Numbered from the stretch's first letter, positions 44,787 to 53,649 are shown. The stretch: DNA of 64,000 nucleotides from CAXBPY01 sp003455275 (GCA_963977675.1 CAXBPY010000004.1:1-64000); one strand, 5' to 3'. Translations and numbers: made by a program. The notes: a model not told the origin generated them from the letters alone.

Positions 44787-44870
44787 AGGAGTCATAGGAG
44801 TTTAGATAGGAGTCATAAGAGTTTAAACTCCTAATACTCCTTTTGTTTTTACTCCTATAACTCTTAGTTA
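44787..44870. repeat. 7/21-nt repeat with inverted copies between convergent genes
   Basis: A 21-base unit (AGGAGTCATAGGAGTTTAGAT as three heptamers) is repeated at 44808 with three changes, then its words appear inverted (TCCTAAT, ACTCCTT, TACTCCT, ATAACTC). The inverted arms meet at TTTAAA (44822-44827) and can fold into an imperfect hairpin. Confidence 0.75.
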
Positions 44871-44879
44871 AAGTACTCT

Positions 44880-47324
44880 CTAAAAATCCAGCTTGTAATA
44901 AAACAGTGGCAATCTTCCGAGTTGGTATTCATAACGAATGGGTGAAGTAGTTCCCAATTGGTCGGGTGCGTAGGTGAGTTTCAAAATATTTTTTGTGTCG
45001 AGTAGGTTCACAATGTCAATTCCAATTTCATGAGAAACTTTTTTTCTGTTGATGCGGTAATTGATTTTCAAATCGGCGCGGAAGTATCCGGCAAACTGTT
45101 GTGTGTTCACGGTTGAGTCAATGTATGTCAGTTCCTTGAAGTAATCAGAAGCAAGCGTGTCCACACTGCCGTGCCATCTGCCGCCAGCCATCGTAATTTT
45201 TGTTCCGAGTTGCAGCGCATTTTTCTTTTTGATGATAAACTCTTTCGCCAAAACAAAATTGCCCGCATACTGCCCGTTGAAATCAGTATTGCGCTGCACA
45301 CCATCGCTGCCCGTGTAAAGCGAATTGAAAACCGAAACTGTTAACAGAAAATAATAATTCTTGCTGAAACCTTTTTCGAGTGTTGCCTCTACACCGTAGT
45401 TCTCACCGGTGCCTGTGTTCTTCAGCGTGTCCGGAAAAAAGCGGCTGAAGCCCGCGCCCGTATTCACCAATGAAAAAGAAGAAGCATAAGTTGTGACAGG
45501 CACTTCATACAAATGCTGGTAGTATGTTTCTAATTTCAGGTAAGTGTGCTTACCGAGTATGCGCTGGTAACCGAGCACTAAGTGTTCGCTCTTGGTTAAT
45601 CCCATTTTCAAATTGTAAGGTGCTCCTCTATTCGCCGGGTCAAAGAAATACAAGTATGGTTGCTGAATCTGCGAATGAATTCCTGTTCCCAAACTCAACA
45701 TATTTTTTCCAAACTCATATTGCAAGCCTGCACGCGGCTCAACAAGCGAAGAACTATTGCTGAGTGAAAAATAAATGGCATGCCATCCGAGATTTATACT
45801 CAGCGCATCTGAAAATTTGTAACGCATTTGCACATAAGGTTGAATCAACATCGCGTTGTCATTTGCATTCCAGCGATGATAAAAACTCCAGTAAGCATGA
45901 GTAAGTGTGTCAGCAGGAAGAATATTCCGGATGCTGTCTTTGTAATTAAAAAAATATTCATCGGCATTCACACCGAGTTTGAAAGAAAGTTTGTTGCTCA
46001 CCCTGTAATTAAGATACCAACCCACGCACGCTTTCGAAGTTGCGAAATTGTAACCGAGCAAGTGCACGAGTGAATCATTTACAAAAAGTGAATCGGCAGA
46101 AACATGACGATACACCAACTCGTGATGCGCATTCTCTGCTTCGCCCTGCATCATGAAAGTTATTTTGGAAAATATTTTTTGCGAGAAAGATTTATTCATA
46201 CTCAATCCAACCAAGCCCATCTTCGAGCGGAAATACTGATCGCGGTCGTTCTCGCCGTAAATATTTACCGAAGGTTTTTTCTGATCGCTGATGAGGATAT
46301 CCACTGCACTCATTCCGCCGAGACCAAAGAGCGAGAGGTTGAAATTTTTCTTCATCGGAAAATTCAAACGGAAACTTCCATCCTGATAATGCGGAATGGC
46401 ATCAGTTCCGATTTTAATTCCAAGCGCACCAAACAATGCAAGCGTGCTGTAACGGTAAGTAATCAGATATGAAGATTTTGTTTTCTTGCTGATGGGACCT
46501 TCAGCTAAAACTTCTGTTCCGAGAAAACCAAACTGCCCGCTGAACTCATGATGCTCATTGTTTCCGTTTCGAAGTTTTAAATCGAAAGCACCCGCAACAG
46601 AATTTCCGAACTCAGCAGGAAAAGCGCCGGTGTAGAAATCAGAGTTCGCTAGAATTTTATTGTTGAGAATAGAAACCGGTCCGCCTGCCGTGCCGGGAAT
46701 ATTAAAATGATTCGGATTGAAAATGTCAACTCCTTCCACGCGCCACAAAACTCCTCCGGGAGAATTACCGCGAATCACAATATCGTTTCGTGAATCATCT
46801 GCCCCCTGCACTCCGGCGAAGTTGCTTGCCATGCGTGCGGGGTCGCTTCGGCTGCCAGCATACAAATTTGTTTCGGCAACAGAAAAAGTTCGCGCACTCA
46901 CCGTTGCCATTTCATTGCTGCTCTGCCCAACCTGACTTGCAGTGATTACAACTTCTTCCATTTGCTGCGCGCTTGATTCCATTTTCACATTAACTATTTC
47001 TTCTTTTCCAGAAGTAAGAATTATGTCACGCATCCATGCGTCTTTGTAACCAACATAAATCAAATGCAAACTGTATCGACCGACAGTTATATTATCGAAA
47101 CGATAACTGCCATCATCCTCTGTATATTTTCCTGAGACAGTAGAACTGTCCTTCATCAACACAACTGTTGCATCCAGCAGCGGATAATTATTCTCTGCAT
47201 CTGTTACAACGCCGCGAATGGTTTGTGTTGGGGTTTGAGCTTGTGAAGTGAAAGGTGAAAAGTGAAAGGTGAAGAGGAATACAAGACCGAAGACAGAAGA
47301 GGGGAGACGGAAGATTTTTTTCAT
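44880..47324 (-). CDS. TonB-dependent outer-membrane receptor with N-terminal carboxypeptidase-regulatory-like domain
   Basis: 814 residues. The signal peptide (ending FTSQAQ) is partly coded by a 7-nt repeat. Residues ~30-115 form a CarboxypepD-regulatory-like domain (IRGVVTDAENNYPLLDATV, GSYRFDNITVGRYSLHLIYVGY). The plug domain has EEVVITASQVGQ, NDIVIRGNSPGGVLWRVEGVDIFNPNHF, and the barrel ends YYKLDF with terminal Phe. There is no SusD partner, so this is not a SusC-type receptor; the ligand (siderophore, metal, peptide or other) is unknown. It takes up large substrates with energy from TonB. Confidence 0.92.
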   Translation of the reverse strand: MKKIFRLPSSVFGLVFLFTFHFSPFTSQAQTPTQTIRGVVTDAENNYPLLDATVVLMKDSSTVSGKYTEDDGSYRFDNITVGRYSLHLIYVGYKDAWMRDIILTSGKEEIVNVKMESSAQQMEEVVITASQVGQSSNEMATVSARTFSVAETNLYAGSRSDPARMASNFAGVQGADDSRNDIVIRGNSPGGVLWRVEGVDIFNPNHFNIPGTAGGPVSILNNKILANSDFYTGAFPAEFGNSVAGAFDLKLRNGNNEHHEFSGQFGFLGTEVLAEGPISKKTKSSYLITYRYSTLALFGALGIKIGTDAIPHYQDGSFRLNFPMKKNFNLSLFGLGGMSAVDILISDQKKPSVNIYGENDRDQYFRSKMGLVGLSMNKSFSQKIFSKITFMMQGEAENAHHELVYRHVSADSLFVNDSLVHLLGYNFATSKACVGWYLNYRVSNKLSFKLGVNADEYFFNYKDSIRNILPADTLTHAYWSFYHRWNANDNAMLIQPYVQMRYKFSDALSINLGWHAIYFSLSNSSSLVEPRAGLQYEFGKNMLSLGTGIHSQIQQPYLYFFDPANRGAPYNLKMGLTKSEHLVLGYQRILGKHTYLKLETYYQHLYEVPVTTYASSFSLVNTGAGFSRFFPDTLKNTGTGENYGVEATLEKGFSKNYYFLLTVSVFNSLYTGSDGVQRNTDFNGQYAGNFVLAKEFIIKKKNALQLGTKITMAGGRWHGSVDTLASDYFKELTYIDSTVNTQQFAGYFRADLKINYRINRKKVSHEIGIDIVNLLDTKNILKLTYAPDQLGTTSPIRYEYQLGRLPLFYYKLDF
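47243..47277. repeat. 7-nt tandem repeat inside the TonB-receptor signal peptide
   Basis: GTGAAGT, GAAAGGT, GAAAAGT, GAAAGGT, GAAGAGG at exact 7-base spacing. On the coding strand it gives FTFHFSPFTS of the signal peptide. Confidence 0.85.
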
Positions 47325-47434
47325 GAGAGAATTTTTTGTTGACTCAAAAATTGTTTCGTGAATATGAAGTGGAGTTGACTTATGTCAAAAACTTTCCTTC
47401 AACAAGAAGCTAAATAATTTCTATAAAAAAATTA

Positions 47435-48025
47435 CTACCTGTAATGATTCGCACGGATGTTTTTCGCTGCGAGTGAAATAGTTTCTTCAATTCGTTTGGC
47501 GCGTGTCTCCAGCCTTTTCGCTTCAGTTATCCAATGAAGAATTATTTTTTTTGAAGAGGGCGGAAACGCTTCGAAGTTTTTGAAAGCAGTTTTATTCTTC
47601 AGAAATTTTTTCTGAAGATCTTCCGGAATAATGATGTTGTCAATTGCATCGAGCGCAAGCCATGTTCCGGTTTGCTTAGCGAGTTCAATCATTTCCATTC
47701 CTGCAGGAGCAATCAGTTTTTTCTTCAAAAGTTTTTCAACCCGCTCACGATTGAGTTTACTCCACTTGCTTTTCGGGTTTCGTTTCGAAAAAAATAAATA
47801 GAAACTTTCTGAATCGCGCTTGTTCGGTTTGCTGTCAATCCATCCGAAACACAATGCTTCTTCTACTGCTTCAGGATAGTAAACACTTTTTGTCGGCGAT
47901 TGCTTTCGATAAATAATTAACCAAACATTTTTTTCTTTCAGATGATTTGCAGCAAGCCACTTTCTCCACTGCGCCCGCGTGGGAGCGTGAAATGTTTTGC
48001 TTCCGTTTTTCAGCGCTTCCTTCAA
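47435..48025 (-). CDS. YdeI/OmdA-family protein
   Basis: 196 residues from a TTG at 48025 whose bases overlap the stop of the gene before it (TTGA). ARAQWRKWLAANHLKEKNVWLIIYRK, EALCFGWIDSKPNKRD, RNPKSKWSKLNRERVEKL and the C-terminal FEAFPPSSKKIILHWITEAKRLETRAKRIEETI-type region match the bacteriocin-protection YdeI/OmdA family. Cytoplasmic, no signal peptide. The family's molecular role is unclear. Coupling to a T9SS cargo gene is odd for a cytoplasmic protein. Confidence 0.85.
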   Translation of the reverse strand: MKEALKNGSKTFHAPTRAQWRKWLAANHLKEKNVWLIIYRKQSPTKSVYYPEAVEEALCFGWIDSKPNKRDSESFYLFFSKRNPKSKWSKLNRERVEKLLKKKLIAPAGMEMIELAKQTGTWLALDAIDNIIIPEDLQKKFLKNKTAFKNFEAFPPSSKKIILHWITEAKRLETRAKRIEETISLAAKNIRANHYR

Positions 48026-49617
48026 TGAATAATTTTTTGCGTAAACGATTTTCCTTCTGAAAAAACAGTGAGAAGAAATATTCCGTGCGGCAGTTCGGTT
48101 AAATCAATATTCGCTTCAGTGGAGAAATATTTTTTCTCCATTATTTTTTTTCCGCTCATATCACTTACAATAATTTTTTCAATCGCATCGCCGCTGTTGG
48201 TGCGCACTGTAGATTTTCCATCAGAAGGATTCGGGAAAACAGAAATGAACTGCGACTCACTGGAAACAAGCGACACATTGGAAACGCAACCGTTGGTTGC
48301 TTTCATTCTTGTAAACCATATATCGAGCGAACCATCGCGCGTGCTTCCCCATGCGGCGCTCAGTGTGTCATTACGCAAACACACACCCATAAAATCATTT
48401 CCGCTTTGCGAAAGAATATTGTTATACGCCACCAACGAATCACTCAAATGAAAATTTGGAAAAAAATTGGCGGAGTCATGACATCGGAATGCGGCATAAA
48501 ATTCTGAAGCGGTTGCATATCCTGTTCCCGCAGCATTCCGGCGATCGCGCCAGGTAATTACAAGGTCGCCGTTCAAATCAAAATCGCCCCACATCATATC
48601 CTGCATCACTCCGTTGTTTACTGCATCATCGTTTACGCGAACAGGCGAAGTCCAGTTTACTCCGGCATCAAATGACTCAATAAAATAGATATCAAAATCA
48701 GTGGACCCGCATGGGAAAATAAAACCAAGATGATTTTGATTCGAAGGATCAGTGAGAAGTTTATATCCAAGCTTAGCTGAATCTGCTCCTCCGTTTGCAG
48801 TACAAATGTTCGAGGCAATAGCAGTATAATAAGCGAAGGAAGCCCCGTTGTTGGATGAGGAGGCAAGTATGTATTTCGGATAAATACTTTGTGAGGGGAG
48901 GTAACTTGGATACATCACAAAAAAATTATTTCCGCTGTAAGCCGGAGCAGGCATCGGTTGCGCAAGAATGTTTCCAACCAAAAATCCGGTTGTGTCAATA
49001 TATCTCCATGGAAAAAAATTGGCTCCTCCATTTTCAGAATGCGCCATGTACGGGCGATTAGGAGGTGACACCCATGAAGGCGGTTTGCTTGTGACAAAAA
49101 TTTTGTCACCTGCATTGTTCACTGCAATCCATGGGCGATCAATTGGAAGTTTGTTCCCATCAGAGAGTCCGTCAATTGCCAGAACCGGTGCGCTCCAGTT
49201 CAAACCACCATTGGTTGATTTGCACACATACACGCCACCTGAATCAGGACTCTGGCGGTAATCAATGTAACTGAGAAATAAATTTCCGCTGGCATCAAAT
49301 GTCATTGACACATCAGCAGATTTAAAAGTCGGTCTCAGGTGCGGCATGTTCACTGCGTTGCTCCATGTTGCACCTCCATTGAAAGATGATTTCACTTTAA
49401 TAGTGAGTCCGGTTCCCGAATTGAAAACAAAACCCATCCAGGCAATCACCATGTTCTGTGTGTTTGTTGGATTCACGGCAATGTATGGTTCGCCATCAAA
49501 AACATTTCCGTTCGAAATGTCAATGTCTTGGGCAACTGAAGTGTTTGGTGAAAAGTGAAAGGTGAAAAGAAATAAGAGAAAGAAGATGGGTGAGGGATGA
49601 GGGATGAATCTTTTCAT
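48022..49617 (-). CDS. Sialidase-like beta-propeller T9SS cargo protein
   Basis: 531 residues from the ATG at 49617; the frame also has eight codons upstream. After a signal peptide (ending TSVAQ) come repeats of the BNR/Asp-box type: SSFNGGATWSNAVNM, KSTNGGLNWSAPVLA, AHSENGGANFFPW, SSSNNGASFAYY, ESFDAGVNWTSPVRV, and TWRDRRNAAG. The C-terminal ~80 residues form a T9SS type A sorting domain (VFPNPSDGKSTV, HGIFLLTVFSEG). Catalytic Arg triad and Tyr of true sialidases could not be placed with confidence, so a non-enzymatic or other hydrolytic role is possible. Confidence 0.82.
   Translation of the reverse strand: MKRFIPHPSPIFFLLFLFTFHFSPNTSVAQDIDISNGNVFDGEPYIAVNPTNTQNMVIAWMGFVFNSGTGLTIKVKSSFNGGATWSNAVNMPHLRPTFKSADVSMTFDASGNLFLSYIDYRQSPDSGGVYVCKSTNGGLNWSAPVLAIDGLSDGNKLPIDRPWIAVNNAGDKIFVTSKPPSWVSPPNRPYMAHSENGGANFFPWRYIDTTGFLVGNILAQPMPAPAYSGNNFFVMYPSYLPSQSIYPKYILASSSNNGASFAYYTAIASNICTANGGADSAKLGYKLLTDPSNQNHLGFIFPCGSTDFDIYFIESFDAGVNWTSPVRVNDDAVNNGVMQDMMWGDFDLNGDLVITWRDRRNAAGTGYATASEFYAAFRCHDSANFFPNFHLSDSLVAYNNILSQSGNDFMGVCLRNDTLSAAWGSTRDGSLDIWFTRMKATNGCVSNVSLVSSESQFISVFPNPSDGKSTVRTNSGDAIEKIIVSDMSGKKIMEKKYFSTEANIDLTELPHGIFLLTVFSEGKSFTQKIIH
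49543..49570. repeat. 7-nt tandem repeat in the sialidase-like protein's signal peptide
   Basis: GTTTGGT, GAAAAGT, GAAAGGT, GAAAAGA at 7-base spacing, the same unit as at 47243. It encodes FTFHFSPNTS. Confidence 0.75.
49585..49609. repeat. Second 7-nt repeat in the same signal peptide (GAGGGAT)
   Basis: GATGGGT, GAGGGAT, GAGGGAT, GAATC at 7-base spacing encode IPHPSPIF at the start of the sialidase-like protein. It is a different unit from the adjacent tract. Confidence 0.65.
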
Positions 49618-49713
49618 TATAAAATTTTTTTTGAAATCCAAAACCTATTGTGAATATCGAAACAGATGTGAAGTAATAAAATTATGATACAGACATAAGA
49701 TGTAGATCATAGT

Positions 49714-50139
49714 TTAATTCATATTCTCATATGCAATCAGTTTCTTTTTTCTTTCTTCAGAAAGCGGAACAGATTTCCCGGTTGCATAATCATAACACAC
49801 CAAAACCGCACTTCCTTCAGCCGCAGTTTCTTCTTTAGAATTTTTTTCGCGGACAATTTTCCATTCGAGGTCAAAACTTGATTTACCAATTCGGGAACAC
49901 CGGGTGTAAACAGAAACAATTTCACCAAAGAAAAGTGGAGCACGGAAATTCAATTCGAGTTTTGCAAGTATTAATCCTTCCTGCTTGCTCCAGTCAACAC
50001 CATCACTCACTACATCTTTGAAATACTGAAGCCGGGCATATTCTACATAAGTAGCGTAAGCCGCATTGTTTACATGACCCATCATATCCGTGTCTTTGAA
50101 ACGGACTTGTATTGGTGTTTTGTGTTTGAAATTTTCCAT
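49714..50139 (-). CDS. Acyl-CoA thioesterase, hotdog fold (4HBT family)
   Basis: 141 residues from the ATG at 50139 (MENFKHKTPIQVRF); the frame extends 40 codons upstream without a plausible start. RFKDTDMMGHVNNAAYATYVEYARLQYF contains the catalytic Asp and the hallmark GHVNNA-type helix of 4HBT thioesterases. Such enzymes hydrolyse acyl-CoA thioesters; the substrate is not clear. A possible -7 box (TACATTCG, 50154-50147) lies eight bases before the start, so the message could be nearly leaderless. It is divergent from the FlaA1/CapD-like gene. Confidence 0.88.
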   Translation of the reverse strand: MENFKHKTPIQVRFKDTDMMGHVNNAAYATYVEYARLQYFKDVVSDGVDWSKQEGLILAKLELNFRAPLFFGEIVSVYTRCSRIGKSSFDLEWKIVREKNSKEETAAEGSAVLVCYDYATGKSVPLSEERKKKLIAYENMN

Positions 50140-50169
50140 AGAATGGCGAATGTAATTGGAAGTTAAAAA

Positions 50170-52128
50170 ATGAATTTTCCCCTTCTGAAAAAAATCACAA
50201 TGAAAGTTAAGTTTGCTTTCGTGTTCCGCAATTACAATATAAAATCTCTCTGGACTCACTGGGCAGTAATGGCGGTGGATTGCCTGGTAGTAATTGTATC
50301 GATCATTCTTGCTTACCTTCTTCGTTTCAATTTTAAAATTCCGGATGCAGAAATTTCGCTGATACCAAGGGCTGTCGTTTCGCTGTTCGCTTTCCGATTT
50401 GTTTTCTTTTTGCTCTTCCGCACATATGCAGGTATGATTAAATACACGAGTTCGGAAGATGCGCAGCGGATTTTTATTTCAGTAACACTTTGCACTTCTA
50501 CACTGGGGATTCTCAATTTTATTGTCGAACAATTTCAGCCGCACTATTTAGTTCCGTTTTCAATTCTGCTGATTGATTATTTCATCAGTATGTTTTTGCT
50601 TGCAGCGTATCGCATTGCAGTGAAAACTATTTATGAAGAAGTGGTGAAAAGCAAGAAACCAAAAACTACTGTGATTATTTATGGTGCGGATGAAAACGGA
50701 GTAATTACCAAACGAACGCTGGAACAAGACCGCAAGAAAAATTATGATGTAGTTGCATTTATTGACCGCAATCCGGCGCGACACACTTCTAAAATTGAAG
50801 GCGTGAGTGTGTATAATACCGACCGCGACCTGGATAAACTTTTGGCAACCGGCGAAGCTGAATTGCTGATTCTGAGTGATACAAGAGTAAGTGCTTCAGA
50901 AAAAAATAAAGTAATTAATACTTGCCTTAAGTATGATGTGAAGGTGCTGACCGTTCCACCGGCTACAAAATGGATTAACGGAGAACTTAGCGTTAATCAG
51001 ATTCGATCCATTCGCATTGAAGATATTCTGGAACGGGATCCCATTGAGCTAAACAAAGAGAGCATTGAAAAACAAACGCGCGGAAAAAGAATTCTCGTTA
51101 CAGGTGCCGCAGGCTCCATTGGTCAGGAAATTGTTCGGCAGCTTGCACACTTTCATCCTGAGTTGCTGATCTGTTTTGATCAGGCGGAAAGCCCACTGCA
51201 CGAACTCGACCTTGAGCTGCAACATGATTTTCCTGAACTGCGATATGAAATTGTGCTGGGAGATGTGCGGGTATATGAGCGCCTTGAAAAAGTGTTCAAA
51301 GTTCTGAAACCGGAATTGGTTTTTCACGCGGCTGCATACAAGCATGTTCCGCTTATGGAAAATAATCCTTCGGAAAGCATACTTACCAATGTGCTGGGAA
51401 CAAAAAATGCTGCGGACCTTTCAGTGAAATATGGAGTTGAAGTTTTTGTTCTTGTAAGCACTGATAAAGCTGTAAACCCAACCAATGTGATGGGAGCAAG
51501 CAAGCGTGTTGCAGAAATTTATGTGCAGTCGCTTGATATGAAAATAAAAAAAGAAGCAAGAGAGAATCCGACTCGCTTTATCACCACCAGGTTCGGAAAT
51601 GTTCTTGGATCGAATGGCTCTGTACTTCCGCGTTTTCGTCAGCAGATAGAATCAGGTGGGCCGCTCACCGTTACTCATCCGGAGATTACAAGATTCTTTA
51701 TGACTATTCCAGAAGCATGTCAATTGGTTTTGGAAGCAGGCGCAATGGGAAATGGAGGAGAGATTTTTATTTTCGATATGGGCGAGCCGGTTAAGATTAT
51801 TGACCTTGCGAAGAAGATGATTCAGTTAAGCGGACTTCAGTTGAACAAAGACATTAAGATTGAATTCACCGGTCTGCGCCCGGGAGAAAAATTATTTGAA
51901 GAGTTGCTGGCGAATGCTGAGAATACTATTCCAACACATCACACAAAAATCCTGATTGCAAAAGTGCGCGAGTATGAATTCGAACAAGTTGAAGATGAAA
52001 TAAGAGAATTGATTTCTCTCTTTGATAAGCAAAACAATCATACAATTGTTGCGAAGCTGAAGCAGCTGGTGCCTGAATACATCAGTAATAATTCACCGTA
52101 TGAGGAATTAGATATTAAAGTCATGTAG
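50170..52128 (+). CDS. FlaA1/CapD-like membrane nucleotide-sugar 4,6-dehydratase
   Basis: 652 residues (start ATG 50170, or 50200). Residues ~30-140 form four membrane helices (WAVMAVDCLVVIVSIILAYLLRF). A CoA-binding-like domain follows (TTVIIYGADENGVIT), then an extended SDR domain with the Rossmann motif TGAAGSIGQEI. HAAAYKHVPLMENNP, FVLVSTDKAVNPTNVMGASKR and TRFGNVLGSNGSV are CapD/FlaA1/PglF motifs; in this family the usual catalytic Tyr is replaced by Met, as here in NVMGASK. Such enzymes convert UDP-GlcNAc to 4-keto-6-deoxy sugars for capsule or LPS. Confidence 0.92.
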   Translation: MNFPLLKKITMKVKFAFVFRNYNIKSLWTHWAVMAVDCLVVIVSIILAYLLRFNFKIPDAEISLIPRAVVSLFAFRFVFFLLFRTYAGMIKYTSSEDAQRIFISVTLCTSTLGILNFIVEQFQPHYLVPFSILLIDYFISMFLLAAYRIAVKTIYEEVVKSKKPKTTVIIYGADENGVITKRTLEQDRKKNYDVVAFIDRNPARHTSKIEGVSVYNTDRDLDKLLATGEAELLILSDTRVSASEKNKVINTCLKYDVKVLTVPPATKWINGELSVNQIRSIRIEDILERDPIELNKESIEKQTRGKRILVTGAAGSIGQEIVRQLAHFHPELLICFDQAESPLHELDLELQHDFPELRYEIVLGDVRVYERLEKVFKVLKPELVFHAAAYKHVPLMENNPSESILTNVLGTKNAADLSVKYGVEVFVLVSTDKAVNPTNVMGASKRVAEIYVQSLDMKIKKEARENPTRFITTRFGNVLGSNGSVLPRFRQQIESGGPLTVTHPEITRFFMTIPEACQLVLEAGAMGNGGEIFIFDMGEPVKIIDLAKKMIQLSGLQLNKDIKIEFTGLRPGEKLFEELLANAENTIPTHHTKILIAKVREYEFEQVEDEIRELISLFDKQNNHTIVAKLKQLVPEYISNNSPYEELDIKVM

Positions 52129-52138
52129 GAAAAAAAAA

Positions 52139-52711
52139 TCAGCCAAGCCTTTTCAGAAGGATTCCTTCAATAAGTTCCGGGAGGAACTGCGGTTTCACAA
52201 TTCTCCAATTGATTTCAGAAAATTTTTCACCCATATAAATGAAATGCTCGAGGTGAACTCGGTGCATTTCCTCATATACATGCTCGCGGAAATTCACAGC
52301 AGCAATCCATCCGCCTTCTTCTGAAATATCTTCATACCATTCTTCATAATAGCAATCATCGGATGCATGAAAGTTCAAAACATTTTCTCCGATCAGCATG
52401 AACCGGTTGATTCCATTTTCAATAAACACATCAATTACTTCGCGCTTCAGAATCATAATGTCGTTGCTTAGTGCATCATTCCACTCACCAATCAATTCGA
52501 TCACGGCAAAGCGATTTTCATAATCTGCAAAAAGAATTTTCATAAACAAAGTTGAAGAGCCAAACTCATCCCACTGAGGGTGTATGTAGAAATTGTAAAT
52601 CTTGTTTGAGTATTCAAACTCACTGTAAGTCCGATGAAAGAATGGTGACCGCTTATCTTCTTCAGAAGTGTAGATATCTTTCCAGTTGTAATATGGTTCT
52701 ATATCGTGCAA
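52139..52711 (-). CDS. Conserved-looking hypothetical protein of unknown function
   Basis: 190 residues, rich in Glu, Asp, Tyr and Phe. It begins MHDIEPYYNWKDIYTSEEDKRSPFF and contains IYNFYIHPQWDEFGSSTLFMKILFADYE, ELIGEWNDALSND, LIGENVLNFHASDDCYYEEWYEDISEEGGW. I do not recognise a domain. There is no signal peptide or membrane segment, so it is cytoplasmic; the composition suggests a folded domain with a possible metal-binding acidic patch. It is convergent with the FlaA1/CapD-like gene (10-base gap). A 7-nt repeat lies just upstream. Confidence 0.75.
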   Translation of the reverse strand: MHDIEPYYNWKDIYTSEEDKRSPFFHRTYSEFEYSNKIYNFYIHPQWDEFGSSTLFMKILFADYENRFAVIELIGEWNDALSNDIMILKREVIDVFIENGINRFMLIGENVLNFHASDDCYYEEWYEDISEEGGWIAAVNFREHVYEEMHRVHLEHFIYMGEKFSEINWRIVKPQFLPELIEGILLKRLG

Positions 52712-52720
52712 GCTGTATCA

Positions 52721-52756
52721 GTTATTAGTAGAATCGTTGTTAGTTATTAGCAATAC
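52721..52756. repeat. 7-nt repeat tract (GTTATTA family)
   Basis: TTATTAG, TAGAATC, GTTGTTA, GTTATTA, GCAATAC at 7-base spacing between the hypothetical gene and murQ. It uses the words of the tract at 7838-7920. Confidence 0.6.
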
Positions 52757-52768
52757 AAAAATCTTCAA

Positions 52769-52810
52769 TCATAAATATTCTAAAATCTAAAATCATAAAT
52801 CTTAAATCTT
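52769..52810. repeat. 7-nt repeat tract (AAATCTT family) running over the murQ stop
   Basis: TCATAAA, TATTCTA, AAATCTA, AAATCAT, AAATCTT, AAATCTT at exact 7-base spacing. The murQ stop (52802-52804) and last codons lie inside it. Confidence 0.8.
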
Positions 52811-53614
52811 GCGTTTGTGCATCTCCATCACTTTCCTCACACTTCCGAATTCAAGCAATATTCCTCTCGCTCTTTTATAATCCCATGCGAATTGCCGCAT
52901 CAGCATTTTAGCACCGCGTTCAATCAGTTTTTCATTGGTGAGCTGCATGTCTACCATTTTGTTATCGAGCACTTTTCCCAACTGAATCATTACTGAAGTT
53001 GAAATCATATTGAGAACAAGTTTCTGTGCAGTTCCTGCTTTCATTCTGGTGCTACCGGTTACAAATTCAGGGCCCACAACTACCTCAACCGGGAAATCGC
53101 AAGCTGAAGCAAGCGGTGAATTCAAATTACAAGTGATTCCTCCTGTTTGAATTTTATTATTCCTGCATTGCTGCAACGCACCAATCACATAAGGGGTGGT
53201 TCCACTGGCTGAAATTCCAATTACCGTGTCATTTTCATTCACACTATAAGATTGTAAATCTTTCCATCCCTGATTTGGATCATCTTCTGCAAACTCTTGC
53301 GCTTTTCGAATAGCTGCATCGCCGCCGGCAATTATTCCATTTACTAATCCGTGTTCCACACCAAAAGTTGGAGGGCATTCGGAAGCATCTACAATTCCCA
53401 ATCGTCCGCTGGTGCCACTTCCGAGATAAAATATTCTTCCGCCATTTTTCATTTTCGGAATAATATGATTCACTAAAGATTCAATTTGGGGAATGGATTT
53501 CTGCACCGCTTCGGCCACCGTTTTGTCTTCACGATTTATATTGGAGAGCAGATCATGAACGCTCATTTGCTCTAATTGATTGTAGCGGCTATTTTCTTCA
53601 GTTGTTTTTTGCAT
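52802..53614 (-). CDS. murQ: N-acetylmuramic acid 6-phosphate etherase
   Basis: 270 residues from the ATG at 53614; a GTG one codon earlier is possible. The SIS domain contains GGRIFYLGSGTSGRLGIVDASECPPTFG, GISASGTTPYV and GSTRMKAGTAQKLVLNM, all MurQ signatures. It splits the lactyl ether of MurNAc 6-phosphate, giving GlcNAc 6-phosphate during peptidoglycan recycling. MurNAc kinase or a transporter is not adjacent. A TACTTTTG box ends six bases before the ATG. The C-terminus is coded by a 7-nt repeat. Confidence 0.95.
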   Translation of the reverse strand: MQKTTEENSRYNQLEQMSVHDLLSNINREDKTVAEAVQKSIPQIESLVNHIIPKMKNGGRIFYLGSGTSGRLGIVDASECPPTFGVEHGLVNGIIAGGDAAIRKAQEFAEDDPNQGWKDLQSYSVNENDTVIGISASGTTPYVIGALQQCRNNKIQTGGITCNLNSPLASACDFPVEVVVGPEFVTGSTRMKAGTAQKLVLNMISTSVMIQLGKVLDNKMVDMQLTNEKLIERGAKMLMRQFAWDYKRARGILLEFGSVRKVMEMHKRKI

Positions 53615-53619
53615 CACCG

Positions 53620-53627
53620 CAAAAGTA
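53620..53627 (-). promoter_or_regulatory. -7 box (TACTTTTG) immediately before murQ
   Basis: On the minus strand TACTTTTG matches TAnnTTTG and is followed by five bases and the murQ ATG, so transcription should begin at or next to the start codon. A -33 TTTG is not evident. Confidence 0.5.
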
Positions 53628-53649
53628 AAAGGTGCATTGATGATTTTGG

